Source: an uncultured Erysipelotrichaceae bacterium
Lineage (GTDB): Bacteria; Bacillota_I; Bacilli_A; RFN20; CAG-826
Length of the DNA: 64,000 nucleotides
Direction: 5' to 3'
Assembly (NCBI GenBank): GCA_902800025.1
Contig: CADCDA010000002.1
Coordinates: 124,001 to 188,000, forward strand
The position numbers and the translations under genes were made by a program. The notes under the pieces were generated by a model. That model saw nothing but the letters and a program-made list of their open reading frames with translations. It did no database searches and was not told the origin of the DNA. Numbering within the stretch: the first letter of the stretch is position 1; every line of letters starts with the position of its first letter. Positions 1 through 9,699 of this stretch are shown one piece after another.

Positions 1-151
1 GTGAAAAATAAAAATGTCCACTTGGATAGACTTTAAAGTTACTAATTTCACCTCTTACACGAACGAATTTTAGTTTCTCATCGCTCGTGAGGATGGCTTT
101 AACATAGTTATTGATATCTGATACGAAGAAAATTGGACTTGTTTCGTACAT
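1..151 (-). CDS. xseA: Exodeoxyribonuclease VII large subunit, N-terminal part (cut by window edge)
   Basis: Only the first 50 codons lie in the window. The ATG is at 151-149, directly after the nusB stop. The translation has the N-terminal OB-fold signature of XseA: a SDINNYVKAIL-type opening, then RVRGEISNFK and SGHFYFS, matching the family pattern for the single-strand DNA-binding fold. XseA is the large subunit of exonuclease VII, which degrades single-stranded DNA in the cytoplasm. The gene lies immediately downstream of nusB, as in many Firmicutes, and must be translated from the same message. The nuclease core and C-terminus lie outside the window, so completeness cannot be judged. Confidence 0.85.
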   Translation of the reverse strand, partial: MYETSPIFFVSDINNYVKAILTSDEKLKFVRVRGEISNFKVYPSGHFYFS

Positions 152-152
152 A

Positions 153-572
153 TTAGGCTAAGACTCCAGCATCCAAAATGGCGTTGATGAATTTAGCTTG
201 TTTGTCGTCGATGTATTTTTTGGCGAGTTCGACAGCGACGTTAATAACAACACCTTTGTCGACTTTCTCGATATATTTATAATGAGTATAACTCATTAAA
301 AGAATTGACTGTGTTAATAATGGAAGTCTTTCCCATTTCCATTTAATGAGATATGGACGATAGGCTTCTTTGATTTCTCCATAGTTTTTAAGTGACATCA
401 TCACTGTATCTAAGATATATGGGCTTACTTCATTAGGTTCACATTCACATAAAGAAGCGATCATCTCAGTCGCATCTCTGACCAACTTTCCTTCACCAAA
501 GGTAAAATCAGTGAGTTCGTTATATATAACGGTCATGATAATGAAGTGTTCTTGATTACGTGACATTTCCAT
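153..572 (-). CDS. nusB: Transcription antitermination factor NusB
   Basis: 139 residues, the usual NusB length, all helical by composition. The C-terminal half has the family signature: WKWERLPLLTQSILLMSY, then KGVVINVAVELAKKY and a FINAILD ending. NusB binds boxA RNA with NusE (S10) and supports antitermination at rRNA operons. I use the ATG at 572; a second ATG two codons later is possible, and neither has a good Shine-Dalgarno. A TATAAT box at 590-595 sits just behind the tkt terminator, so nusB-xseA may be a separate transcript. The stop codon is followed after one base by the xseA ATG, so the pair is translationally linked. Confidence 0.9.
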   Translation of the reverse strand: MEMSRNQEHFIIMTVIYNELTDFTFGEGKLVRDATEMIASLCECEPNEVSPYILDTVMMSLKNYGEIKEAYRPYLIKWKWERLPLLTQSILLMSYTHYKYIEKVDKGVVINVAVELAKKYIDDKQAKFINAILDAGVLA

Positions 573-617
573 AATGTGTTTCCGTGGGTATTATATATAA
601 AATATATCCGAAACGCA

Positions 618-650
618 AAATAAAAAGAAATGGACTAGCCATTCCTTCTT
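618..650 (-). terminator. Rho-independent terminator of tkt
   Basis: On the minus strand, a hairpin with arms AATGG/CCATT is extended by seven more pairs (some G-U) and followed by a T-rich tract. It lies 18 bases after the tkt stop and before the nusB TATAAT box. Confidence 0.75.
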
Positions 651-667
651 ATTTATTTGCTTTGATA

Positions 668-2641
668 TTACTTGAGTATATCTTCACAAAGTCTGACTAA
701 ACGATCGCTTGTAAAGTCAAATTTCTTAAAGACGTCTTTAGCAGGACCAGAAGCACCGAATTCATCGATACCCATATGGTACTTTGCCCATTTGCCCCAA
801 CCAAAGGTTGAAAGCATTTCAACAGACACTCTTCTTTCACTTGGTAAAAGTAAGACGCTTCTACGATATTCTTTGTCTTGTTCTTGGAAGATTTCCCAAG
901 AAGGCATAGACACAACTCTAACATCGATACGCTTTTCTAAAAGTTTCTTTTGGGCTTCAATCGCTAAGGCGACTTCGCTACCAGTAGCAATTAAAACTAA
1001 ATCCGCTCTCTTTTGTTCTTTAGAAACAACATAAGCGCCTCTAGAAACACCTTCATCACTACTATTTTCAAGTAATGGTAAGTTTTGTCTAGAAAGGATT
1101 AAGGCTGTTGGAGTTTCAGTGCTCTTAAGAGCGAGTTTCCATGCCGCATATGTTTCTCTTTCATCAGCAGGTCTAATGACTCTGACGTTTGGAATAGAAC
1201 GTAACATTGCAAGTTGTTCAATTGGTTGATGGGTAGGTCCATCTTCGCCTACGGCGATACTATCGTGAGAGAATAGATAGATGCCTGGTAAACGAGATAA
1301 GGCCGCCATTCTAATGGCTGGTTTCATATAGTCTGAAAAGACAGCAAAGCATCCAACATAACTTCTAATTCCACCGTGGAGAAGCATACCGTTTTGCATA
1401 CATCCCATAGCGAATTCTCTAATACCCCAGTTGATATTATGGCCTTCGCGATGGTCTGGAGTGAAGTTCACTCCACCGTTTAATTTGGTCATGACCGAAC
1501 CAGCAACGTCTGCAGATCCGCCCACTAGCATTGGGCAGGCAAGCATATAGTGATTGAGCGCTTTTCCGCTTGCAACACGTGTGCTTGTTTGAGAACCAGC
1601 AACGAACTCTGGGAGTTCTTCTGGAATATATTTAGAAGTATCTAAACCTTTAAGGTTTTCAAATCTTGTCGCTTCAGCTTCGTGATGCTTACGATAATCT
1701 TCAAAATTCTTTTGATATTCTTCATAGGCCTTCTTTCCACGGGCGATGAATGTTTCTTCGAAATGTTTTCTAACTTCTTCAGGAACAAAGAAATCTTCGT
1801 GATCGAATCCATAAACATCGACTTTAGCGTGTTTACCATCTTCAACTCCTAATGGGCTACCATGAACCTTGCTTGTTCCTTGATTAGCACTACCATAGCC
1901 GATGATTGTGTGAACCATAATCATGGTTGGTTTATCTTTCGATTTTTTAGCTTGTGTAATTGCTTTATCAATCGCTTCGACATCATTTCCATCAGCGACT
2001 TCTAAAGTATTCCAACCACTAGCTTCAAATCTTGCTCTGACGTTTTCAGAGAAAGATAATTCGAGGCCACCATCAAGTGTGACTTGATTGGCATCGTAAA
2101 GAAGAATTAATTTATTGAGTTTTTGATGACCAGCAAATGAGATTGCTTCTTGAGAAAGACCTTCTTGCAAACAACCATCTCCACATAATACATAGGTGTA
2201 ATGGTTCATGATTTTTTGGCCTTCACTATAATTAGCGGCAATCGAGGCTTCGGCAAGAGCCATACCTGCGGCTTGAGCGATACCTTGTCCTAAAGGACCA
2301 CTAGTCGCATCAACACCTTTTGTCCAGTGATATTCTGGATGTCCTGGGGTTAAGGAATCAATTTGTCTAAAGCTCTTAATGTCGTCAATAGTTAAGCCAT
2401 AACCACATAAATGGAGCATCGCGTATAATAAGTCGGATGCGTGGCCTGCGCTTAAAACAAAGCGGTCACGGTTAATCCAATCAGGCACTTCTGGGTTGCT
2501 CACTAAATGCCTTGTAAATAAGGTATAAAGAATTGGAGCGCTTCCGAGGGCCATACCTGGGTGACCGGAGTTTGCTTTGTTGATCATATCGATACATAAA
2601 CTTCTAATTGTAGCGATAGATAAAGCGTTAATTTCTTTCAT
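668..2641 (-). CDS. tkt: Transketolase
   Basis: 657 residues, the normal full length. Transketolase uses thiamine diphosphate to move two-carbon ketol units between sugar phosphates in the non-oxidative pentose phosphate pathway, supplying ribose-5-P and erythrose-4-P. Visible signatures: SGHPGM near residue 25, TSGPLGQG near 113, the ThDP motif GDGCLQEG at about 154 closing with YDANQVTLDG, and GEDGPTHQP near 465 in the pyrimidine domain. The ATG at 2641 has an AGGAGA Shine-Dalgarno. It stands alone between aspS and nusB and ends in a terminator. A perfect 17-bp palindrome (2690-2706) overlaps its probable -35 box, so it may be regulated separately. Confidence 0.96.
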   Translation of the reverse strand: MKEINALSIATIRSLCIDMINKANSGHPGMALGSAPILYTLFTRHLVSNPEVPDWINRDRFVLSAGHASDLLYAMLHLCGYGLTIDDIKSFRQIDSLTPGHPEYHWTKGVDATSGPLGQGIAQAAGMALAEASIAANYSEGQKIMNHYTYVLCGDGCLQEGLSQEAISFAGHQKLNKLILLYDANQVTLDGGLELSFSENVRARFEASGWNTLEVADGNDVEAIDKAITQAKKSKDKPTMIMVHTIIGYGSANQGTSKVHGSPLGVEDGKHAKVDVYGFDHEDFFVPEEVRKHFEETFIARGKKAYEEYQKNFEDYRKHHEAEATRFENLKGLDTSKYIPEELPEFVAGSQTSTRVASGKALNHYMLACPMLVGGSADVAGSVMTKLNGGVNFTPDHREGHNINWGIREFAMGCMQNGMLLHGGIRSYVGCFAVFSDYMKPAIRMAALSRLPGIYLFSHDSIAVGEDGPTHQPIEQLAMLRSIPNVRVIRPADERETYAAWKLALKSTETPTALILSRQNLPLLENSSDEGVSRGAYVVSKEQKRADLVLIATGSEVALAIEAQKKLLEKRIDVRVVSMPSWEIFQEQDKEYRRSVLLLPSERRVSVEMLSTFGWGKWAKYHMGIDEFGASGPAKDVFKKFDFTSDRLVRLCEDILK

Positions 2642-2668
2642 GAATATTTCTCCTTTGCTAGTAATAAA

Positions 2669-2698
2669 ATAGTATTCATTTAGTATTTATATATACAA
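2669..2698 (-). promoter_or_regulatory. Probable tkt promoter
   Basis: On the minus strand, TTGTAT (2693-2698), an 18-base spacer and TACTAT (2669-2674), followed by the tkt leader. The -35 hexamer lies inside the palindrome at 2690-2706. Confidence 0.45.
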
Positions 2699-2706
2699 AG
2701 TATATA
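2690..2706. promoter_or_regulatory. 17-bp palindrome, candidate operator of tkt
   Basis: TATATAC-AAA-GTATATA, perfect 7-base arms, overlapping the probable tkt -35 box. The same 17 bases occur at 44235-44251 on the other strand, upstream of the glmM operon. The regulator is unknown. The sequence is low-complexity AT, so part of the match may be chance. Confidence 0.4.
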
Positions 2707-2712
2707 ACTTAG

Positions 2713-4446
2713 TTATTTTTCCCAATCTGTAACCGCTAAACCGAGGTCGTTTAATTGGTCTTCGTCGACAATGTTTGGAGCTCCAGACATTGGACAGACA
2801 GCGGCGAGATTCTTTGGGAAGGCAATGACGTCACGGATGTTATCTGTACCACCTAAAATCATTGTCAAACGGTCTAAACCAAAGGCCATACCAGCGTGAG
2901 GAGGTGTGCCATATTGGAAAGCATCCACGAAGAAACCAAACTTACGTTTAATATCTTCATCAGATAGACCGAGGACTTCAAAGATTTTCTTTTGAACATC
3001 TTGGTTATAGATTCTTAAAGAACCACCACCAGCTTCATAACCATTTATGACGATGTCATAAGCGTAAGATAAAATCTTTGTTGGATCGGTGTCTAAGTAT
3101 TTAAGGTCTTCATCACGTGGGCGTGTGAATGGGTGATGGGTTGAGGTGATTTGACCGTTTTCAACATCTCTTTCAAAGAGAGGGAAATCGACAACCCATA
3201 ATAAATCAAATGTATTTGGTTTAATTAAACCAAGTTGACGTCCGTATCTAAGTCTTAACGCTCCAAGTAATGGAGAGACACGGTTATATTTTCCAGCAGC
3301 GATGATTAATAAATCATTGTTAGCGAGATTTAATTCTTTCTTTAAAGCAGCTTGTTCGGCTTCTGAAAGGAATTTAACAAATGATCCAGTAAGTTCTTCG
3401 TTTTCGACTTTAATAACGCTTAAACCGCCTAAACCGAACTTTTTAGCTTCGAGTGTTAATTCATCAATTACTTTTCTAGAAGTAATATCCGCTACTCCTG
3501 GAACGACGATTGATTTAATTGCCTCAACATCTTTAAATCCACCAAATTCGCTATTAGCGAAAATATTCTTAACATCATGGAGTTTGATATCGAAACGTGT
3601 ATCAGGTTTGTCACTACCATAATTGTCCATGGCTTCTTTATAAGAAAGTCTTCTTAATGGAAGTTTCACATCATAATTGATGGTGCGTTTAAAGATATCT
3701 TTAATAAGACCTTCCATCATCGTGAGGAATTGATCTTGATCAAGGAAGCTTGTTTCAATATCGATTTGAGTAAAGTCTGGTTGACGGTCTGCTCTTAAAT
3801 CTTCGTCTCTAAAGCATCTTGCGATTTGATAGTATCTTTCAAATCCACCAATCATTAAGAGCTGCTTAAAGATTTGTGGGGACTGTGGTAAAGCATAGAA
3901 CTTTCCGTGATGTACACGGCTAGGTACGAGATAATCGCGCGCTCCTTCAGGTGTAGAAAGAGTGAGGATTGGTGTTTCCACTTCTATGAAGTGTTCTTTA
4001 GAAAGATATTCATGTGCGGCCATTTTGATTTGGTGGCGAATATCTTGATATTTTTGCATGATAGGACGACGTAAATCGAGATAACGATATTTTAGTCTAG
4101 TATCTTCAAGAGCGTCTGTTTCATCAGCGATGATTAAAGGTGTAGTTTTTGCGGTGTTAATAATTTCAACCTTGCTCGCTAAGATTTCAATCGCCCCTGT
4201 TTTAAGGTTTGGATTAGCTTTTTCTTTTAAAGAAACCTTACCAGTTACTGAGATGACATATTCGTTACGAACATCTGGAATTTCCACTCCCTCACCAACA
4301 GTGACTTGAATGATTCCACTACGATCTCTTAAATCGATAAAAACGATGGAACCTAAGTTTCTCTTTTTACTAACCCAGCCAATAAGTGTGACTTCTTGGC
4401 CGACGTTTTTCTCTGATAATTCAGTGTTAAAACATGTTCTTTTCAT
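2713..4446 (-). CDS. aspS: Aspartyl-tRNA synthetase
   Basis: 577 residues from the ATG at 4446. This start gives the canonical opening MKRTCFNTELSEKNVGQ; a longer frame would run 60 bases into hisS and add a meaningless 20-residue tail. Order of domains: N-terminal OB-fold anticodon-binding domain (about 1-105), class II catalytic core, the bacterial GAD insertion in the middle, and the motif 3 region GMAFGLDRL near the end. It charges tRNA-Asp. A GAGGAG Shine-Dalgarno lies about 13 bases upstream inside the end of hisS, and the ATG is one base past the hisS stop. It is the last gene of the rel-hisS-aspS operon. No clear terminator follows. Confidence 0.95.
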   Translation of the reverse strand: MKRTCFNTELSEKNVGQEVTLIGWVSKKRNLGSIVFIDLRDRSGIIQVTVGEGVEIPDVRNEYVISVTGKVSLKEKANPNLKTGAIEILASKVEIINTAKTTPLIIADETDALEDTRLKYRYLDLRRPIMQKYQDIRHQIKMAAHEYLSKEHFIEVETPILTLSTPEGARDYLVPSRVHHGKFYALPQSPQIFKQLLMIGGFERYYQIARCFRDEDLRADRQPDFTQIDIETSFLDQDQFLTMMEGLIKDIFKRTINYDVKLPLRRLSYKEAMDNYGSDKPDTRFDIKLHDVKNIFANSEFGGFKDVEAIKSIVVPGVADITSRKVIDELTLEAKKFGLGGLSVIKVENEELTGSFVKFLSEAEQAALKKELNLANNDLLIIAAGKYNRVSPLLGALRLRYGRQLGLIKPNTFDLLWVVDFPLFERDVENGQITSTHHPFTRPRDEDLKYLDTDPTKILSYAYDIVINGYEAGGGSLRIYNQDVQKKIFEVLGLSDEDIKRKFGFFVDAFQYGTPPHAGMAFGLDRLTMILGGTDNIRDVIAFPKNLAAVCPMSGAPNIVDEDQLNDLGLAVTDWEK

Positions 4447-4447
4447 A

Positions 4448-5743
4448 TTATTCTTGAGTCTCCTCTTTGCTGAATAGTTCATCGAATTTATCGATGAGTT
4501 CATCAACTTTAATATTCATTTGTTCTTGTGTTGTTAAGTTTTTAATGATAACAGAATCGTTTTTAATTTCTTCCTCGCCTATGATAAGCGCATACTTAGC
4601 GTTTTTGTTTGTTGCACGCTTAAACATATTGCCAAGTTTGGTCTTATCAAAGCACATATCAACGCGATATCCACCGCTATTTCTTAATAAGACAGCGATT
4701 TCTTCGGCGACTAAAACTGATTCATCGCCTAAAGGCATAACATAGACATCTAAGGTGCTCTTCGTGTCATTTAATAAGCCATCGTCCTTAAGGACGGAGA
4801 CAATTCTTTCGATACCGAAAGAGAAGCCAACTCCTGGGAGTTCTGGTCCACCGAGTTCTTCCATGAGCTTACCATAATGTCCACCTGCACCTACTGCACC
4901 ATAATCTAAACCAGCCTTGGACTTATAATGGAATTCAAAAACGGTTTCTGAATAATAATCTAGTCCTCTAACTAAGCTCTCATCAATCTCGTAAGGGATT
5001 TGAAGGACGGATAAAGCGTCTTGAATTTGTTCGAATCTAGCTTTACTAGCTTCTGAGAGATAGTCTCCAATTTTTGGAGCGCCTTCAATGATTGGACGAT
5101 CTTCAGGAACTTTGCAATCCAAAATACGGAGAGGATTGAGTTCGTATCTGCTCTTACAATCTTCACACATATTTTCAATATGATCTTTAAAATATTCTTT
5201 TAATGCTTTGCGGTAATTGTTTCTTGAATCTTCATCTCCAAGGGTGTTGATTTTAATCGTTACGCCTTCTAGACCTAAAGAACAAAGAATTGTATACGCT
5301 AAAACGATAACTTCAGTGTCGTTCATTGGTGAATTGTTGCCAATTGATTCAACACCAAATTGATTGAATTGACGATATCGACCTAATTGTGGTCTTTCGT
5401 ATCTAAAGACTGGTCCAACATAATAAAGTTTAAGTGGGAGTTCATTAGTCGCATAGAGTTTGTTTTGTACGACTAGGCGCATAATGCCTGCGGTAAACTC
5501 AGGACGAAGAGTTAATAGGCGATCTCCTTTGTCTGGAAATGTATACATTTCCTTTCTAACGATATCACTACTTTCTCCAACTCCTCTAACGAATACGGAA
5601 TTGTATTCGAGAACTGGAGGTCTGACTCCATTGTATGCGTATAGCTCAGCGATTGATTTCATTAAAGATTCAACCATTTCGTAAGAGTTGGTCTCTTCTC
5701 CATATATATCGTGAGTACCTTTAACATTTTTAATTATTTCCAT
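4448..5743 (-). CDS. hisS: Histidyl-tRNA synthetase
   Basis: 431 residues, typical. A class II synthetase that attaches histidine to tRNA-His. It opens NVKGTHDIYGEET (motif 1 region), with motif 2 as GPVFRYERPQLGRYRQF at about 110-130, the histidine-specific signature LVRGLDYYSETVFEF near 260, and a C-terminal anticodon-binding fold. The ATG has a near-perfect AAGGAGG eight bases upstream. It lies 10 bases after rel, the classical Firmicutes order, except that dtd, often found between them, is missing. Confidence 0.95.
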   Translation of the reverse strand: MEIIKNVKGTHDIYGEETNSYEMVESLMKSIAELYAYNGVRPPVLEYNSVFVRGVGESSDIVRKEMYTFPDKGDRLLTLRPEFTAGIMRLVVQNKLYATNELPLKLYYVGPVFRYERPQLGRYRQFNQFGVESIGNNSPMNDTEVIVLAYTILCSLGLEGVTIKINTLGDEDSRNNYRKALKEYFKDHIENMCEDCKSRYELNPLRILDCKVPEDRPIIEGAPKIGDYLSEASKARFEQIQDALSVLQIPYEIDESLVRGLDYYSETVFEFHYKSKAGLDYGAVGAGGHYGKLMEELGGPELPGVGFSFGIERIVSVLKDDGLLNDTKSTLDVYVMPLGDESVLVAEEIAVLLRNSGGYRVDMCFDKTKLGNMFKRATNKNAKYALIIGEEEIKNDSVIIKNLTTQEQMNIKVDELIDKFDELFSKEETQE

Positions 5744-5753
5744 ATTATCCTCC

Positions 5754-7973
5754 TTAATGAATGACGCGTTTTACATCGTAAACGCCTTTAACATTGTGCA
5801 AGATATTAAATATATCATTTAATCGTTTCAAGTCGCTGACAAAGATTGTCATCTTGACGATTGTAATTGAGCGATTATGTGACATGAGTTGCGCGTGAAT
5901 TGAACTCACTGTGACTTTCGCACTGCTCATCGTATTCATAATATCGATAAGTAGATTTGCTCGATCGTTAGCTTCAAGAGCGACATCAACTGGGTAAGTA
6001 GAATATTCTATATTCTCTTTCCAGAACACATCGATAACTCTTTTCTTTTCGTTAACGATATTTGGACAGTTATGTCGATGAACTGTGATGCCTTTTCCTC
6101 TTGTGATAAAGCCTTTAATCATATCACCAGGAATTGGGGTGCAGCAGCTCGCTAATTGGATAGCGATTTTATCAGCGCCTTTACAGTAAACTGGGCAAGA
6201 TGAATCGCCTTCGTTTCTAACTTTGGCTTTGCCAGTCGGTAAGATAAGAGGCTTTTTGATTCCTAAGAAATCAATAACCGCTCCCGGAACTGGTTTACGA
6301 TTTGAGAATCCGATGAAGAGTTCATCAACATTGTCGAACTCAAATTGTTTCAACACTTTCTCTTGAGAAAGAAGTTCCATCATTTCTGGCTCATCAATTC
6401 CACGATCTTTGAATGAATCAAGAGCGGATTGTTTGCCTTTAGCAATTTTCTCTCCTCTAACTAGTTCAGCATTCTTTTTAGCGATGTATTTTTTAATCAT
6501 GCTCTTGGCAAGGTTGGTCTTAACGAATTCTAACCATCCTTCGCTTGGTCCAGGAGATGATTTGCTGGTTTTGATTTCCACCATATCACCAGTTTTTAAG
6601 ACGGTGTTAAGTGGGACCATCGAACCATTAACAAGCGCGCCTACTGCGCTATCGCCTACCTTTGTATGGATTCGATATGCGAAGTCAATCGGTGTCGCCC
6701 CATTAGGAAGTTCAATTACTTTTCCATTAGGCGTGAACACGTAGACGTTCGCCTCGAAAATATCATGCGTAAGCGTCTCCATATATTCGGAGGCGTTACC
6801 TGTAGATTCATTACTAATAGAGACAAAGTCTCTAAACCAGTGTAATTTATTTTCAATTTCTTTTTGTTCTTCTCTTGGGTCGTAGCCTTTTCTTTCTTTA
6901 TATGCCCAGTGAGCGGCAACACCAGCTTCAGCAATTTCATCCATGTATTTTGTTCTGATTTGGACTTCATAGAAGTTTCCATCCCCAGAAATAACTGTGG
7001 TATGAAGAGATTGATACATGTTTGGTTTTGGCATCGCAATGTAATCTTTAAATCTCATTGGAACTGGTTTATATGATTGATGGATTAAACCAAGGATTTC
7101 GTAACACCTCATCTCAGTATCAGTGATGATTCTTAAGGCGAGAATGTCATATATTTCATCAAAGGTATGCCCTTTAATATACATCTTCTCATATATTGAG
7201 GAGATGGACTTAACTCTCGAGAATATTTCAAACGGAATATTATTTTCGAATAAGATATCAGCGATTTTCTTTTGGAAAACACTTAAAGATTTACTTAATG
7301 ACTTTTCTTTCTTCGCCATTAATTTAACAACTTCGTTGTATTTCTTTGGCTCTAAGTATTTTAAGCAGAGATCCGCGAGCTCACATTTAATCGCGTCTAA
7401 ACCTAATCGATGAGCGATTGGGACGAATACTTCTTTGGTTTCTTGGCTGAGTGCGATTTGTCTTTCTTCTTTTAAAGAAGACAATGTTCTCATATTGTGT
7501 AGTCGATCGGCGAGTTTAATGATGATAACACGGATGTCTTTTGCCATTCCGATAAAAATCTTACGATGATCTTCGGCTTCAAAATCCTCACTATCGATTT
7601 TTGATAACTTAAGTCTTTGAATCTTTGTTAAGGAGTCCACTAACTTAGCGACATCACTGCCCCATCTCTTCTCGATATCTTCAACTGTTACATCAGTGTC
7701 TTCGATGACATCGTGCAAAAGTCCAGCGATAATTGTGGCTGGTCCTGCTTGAAGATTCGCTAGGATATAGGCAACTTCTATAAGATGGTGATAATATGGT
7801 TCACCACTTTTTCTTAATTGTCCGTCATGCTTTTCTAAGATAAAAGAATAAGCTTTCTCAATACTCTCTCGATCGCTAGGATTAGTAATATAGCTCTGAT
7901 AGACTTCTTTTAATTGCTCAAATGTGTGAAGTGGATAACCACCATTGACTAGAATTTTTTCTTGTTCACTCAT
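5754..7973 (-). CDS. rel: Bifunctional (p)ppGpp synthetase/hydrolase Rel
   Basis: 739 residues, full length for the long RelA/SpoT homologue. Domains in order: HD hydrolase (HH at 62-63, HD at 87-88 in GLLHDVIEDTD), synthetase (RFKDYIAMPKPNMYQSLHTT near 310-330), TGS (VYVFTPNGKVIELPNGATP near 410), a Cys-containing conserved region (SCPVYCKGAD and ASCCTPIPGD), and a C-terminal ACT/RRM domain. Both catalytic centres look intact, so it should both make and hydrolyse the stringent-response alarmone. There is no Shine-Dalgarno; a TAAAAT box ends 9 bases before the ATG, suggesting a leaderless or nearly leaderless message. It heads the rel-hisS-aspS operon. Confidence 0.95.
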   Translation of the reverse strand: MSEQEKILVNGGYPLHTFEQLKEVYQSYITNPSDRESIEKAYSFILEKHDGQLRKSGEPYYHHLIEVAYILANLQAGPATIIAGLLHDVIEDTDVTVEDIEKRWGSDVAKLVDSLTKIQRLKLSKIDSEDFEAEDHRKIFIGMAKDIRVIIIKLADRLHNMRTLSSLKEERQIALSQETKEVFVPIAHRLGLDAIKCELADLCLKYLEPKKYNEVVKLMAKKEKSLSKSLSVFQKKIADILFENNIPFEIFSRVKSISSIYEKMYIKGHTFDEIYDILALRIITDTEMRCYEILGLIHQSYKPVPMRFKDYIAMPKPNMYQSLHTTVISGDGNFYEVQIRTKYMDEIAEAGVAAHWAYKERKGYDPREEQKEIENKLHWFRDFVSISNESTGNASEYMETLTHDIFEANVYVFTPNGKVIELPNGATPIDFAYRIHTKVGDSAVGALVNGSMVPLNTVLKTGDMVEIKTSKSSPGPSEGWLEFVKTNLAKSMIKKYIAKKNAELVRGEKIAKGKQSALDSFKDRGIDEPEMMELLSQEKVLKQFEFDNVDELFIGFSNRKPVPGAVIDFLGIKKPLILPTGKAKVRNEGDSSCPVYCKGADKIAIQLASCCTPIPGDMIKGFITRGKGITVHRHNCPNIVNEKKRVIDVFWKENIEYSTYPVDVALEANDRANLLIDIMNTMSSAKVTVSSIHAQLMSHNRSITIVKMTIFVSDLKRLNDIFNILHNVKGVYDVKRVIH

Positions 7974-8049
7974 ATCAAGAATATTTTAGTCTTTTTTATT
8001 ACTTTATAAAAGAAATAAAGATAAATACTTCAGCGACTAACTGAATAAA

Positions 8050-8085
8050 TAAAAAAAGAAATTCCAAATAATGGAATTGTTTCTT
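8050..8085 (-). terminator. Terminator of recJ
   Basis: On the minus strand, arms AATTCC/GGAATT around a seven-base loop, partly extended by A-T pairs, then a run of seven T. It stands about 50 bases after the recJ stop. Confidence 0.75.
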
Positions 8086-8133
8086 TATGTTACTAGTTAT
8101 ATTAATTGTTGATTAGAAAATATGAAATGTAGA

Positions 8134-9693
8134 TTAAAAATCGCAGTCGATAAATTCTTTGCCTGAGAACTCTAAATACGAAGAGCCTTTAAACGATTTT
8201 TCAGAGACTGTTCCGATAATATCGATAAATGATTTATTCGCTAATTCGCTTTCAGGATAGCTAAAGAAAACGAGTTTTAATTTATTACCTAAAGATGTGA
8301 CGATATGTTTATGATCCCTAGAATACATAAGCGTGTCAACTTTGATATGCCTTAATCTGAAAATAGGAGCTGGCCAGTTTTCTCCAAATGGTGAGAACGA
8401 ATTAATTAGTTCGAGATTTTCAAAGCTGAGTTCGTTCATCTTAATTTCGATATATTCGTGTTCAACTTTTTTAACTTCTTTCTTTGAAACTACTTCGATA
8501 AATTTCTTTCTAAAGGCTTCAAAGTCATTACTACTTATCGAGCATCCTGCTGCATTAGAATGTCCACCACTAGTTAATAAAAATTCGCTAACTTCTTGGA
8601 AAATTTCTACCAAATCATATCCTTCTGGTGCTCTTGCGCTTCCCTTTAAAGAACCATCTAAAGCAGTAGCAAAAACGACGACTGGTTTATGATATTTAAT
8701 CATGATTGAATTCGCGATTAATCCGATGATTCCTTCTTTATACTCGCCCTTAATAATAACAGCAGCGTCATCTAAATCTAAATCAAGGTAATTGATGTCG
8801 ATTTTTGAGATATTTTTCCTCTCTTCATTCATATCAACAATGTAAGAATAGTAGTTTAAAATGAATTCTTTATCATCACTGACTAAAAATCTCACTATTT
8901 GATTGATTGAACTATCTTCAACAAGTCGGCCGATTGAGTTAATTCGAGGAGCGATTTTCATTCCGATAACTGTTTCGTTAAGCGTTTCATGATCAGCGAG
9001 TAGATCAACCGCCATAAATTCGCCGACTTTATATTCTTTAAACATCGCCCTTAAAAGGCTTCTATTATAGTCGAGTAAAGGCATCATATCGCTGATGACT
9101 GAAATAGTTGCGAGTAACGCTAAATATTTATCAACACGGCCTAATAAAGATATGGAATAAATAAAAGCGGTAAAGGCGCCACTAGAAGATGTTTCTCCAA
9201 AATGGGAAACAATTGGGTGACAAATCGCATCGGCAAGCGGTAATTCTTCTAAGGCTTGATGATGGTCTAGTACCAATACTTTGATTCCATTATCGTGAAG
9301 CAATTTAATTGGTTCAAAAGCAGTAATACCGTTATCAACGGTAATCACTAAATCATATTTCGCTTTTACGTATTCTTTCGCATGCTCTAGATTTAGTCCA
9401 TAACCATCCAAATATCGATTAGGAAGGTAATAATCAACGACGACGTCTAAATATTCAAACATCTTCACTAAGATGCTTGTACCCATGACTCCATCGCAGT
9501 CATAATCTCCATAAATGATAATCTTCCCTTTTTTAGCGATGACATCTTTCACTAATTTAACTGCGGATTCAATATCATCAAATTCATGACCATCTCTAAA
9601 AGAGACCAAACTAACATCTTTGTTTAACGAAAGATAAGTCTCGTAGTCGATATGATAATAATCAAGTAGTCTTTCTAAGAGAGATTTATTCAT
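8134..9693 (-). CDS. recJ: Single-strand DNA exonuclease RecJ (short form)
   Basis: 519 residues from the ATG at 9693; an upstream in-frame TTG at 9702 is the alternative. DHH-family 5'-3' exonuclease acting in recombination and mismatch repair. Visible: motif I GDYDCDGVMG near residue 63, motif II VITVDNGI, motif III LDHHQAL near 143, and the DHHA1 motif GGHSNAAGCS near 378, followed by an OB-like C-terminal domain. All metal-binding Asp/His residues are present. It is shorter than Bacillus RecJ (about 786) and closer to the E. coli core. The start is odd: the secDF terminator ends only about 7 bases upstream, and there is no Shine-Dalgarno or clear -10. Confidence 0.9.
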   Translation of the reverse strand: MNKSLLERLLDYYHIDYETYLSLNKDVSLVSFRDGHEFDDIESAVKLVKDVIAKKGKIIIYGDYDCDGVMGTSILVKMFEYLDVVVDYYLPNRYLDGYGLNLEHAKEYVKAKYDLVITVDNGITAFEPIKLLHDNGIKVLVLDHHQALEELPLADAICHPIVSHFGETSSSGAFTAFIYSISLLGRVDKYLALLATISVISDMMPLLDYNRSLLRAMFKEYKVGEFMAVDLLADHETLNETVIGMKIAPRINSIGRLVEDSSINQIVRFLVSDDKEFILNYYSYIVDMNEERKNISKIDINYLDLDLDDAAVIIKGEYKEGIIGLIANSIMIKYHKPVVVFATALDGSLKGSARAPEGYDLVEIFQEVSEFLLTSGGHSNAAGCSISSNDFEAFRKKFIEVVSKKEVKKVEHEYIEIKMNELSFENLELINSFSPFGENWPAPIFRLRHIKVDTLMYSRDHKHIVTSLGNKLKLVFFSYPESELANKSFIDIIGTVSEKSFKGSSYLEFSGKEFIDCDF

Positions 9694-9699
9694 AAATTT

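Noticed and set aside
4447-4506. Longer aspS start inside hisS
   Set aside because: It adds 20 residues that do not fit the family; the ATG at 4446 gives the standard N-terminus with a usable ribosome site.
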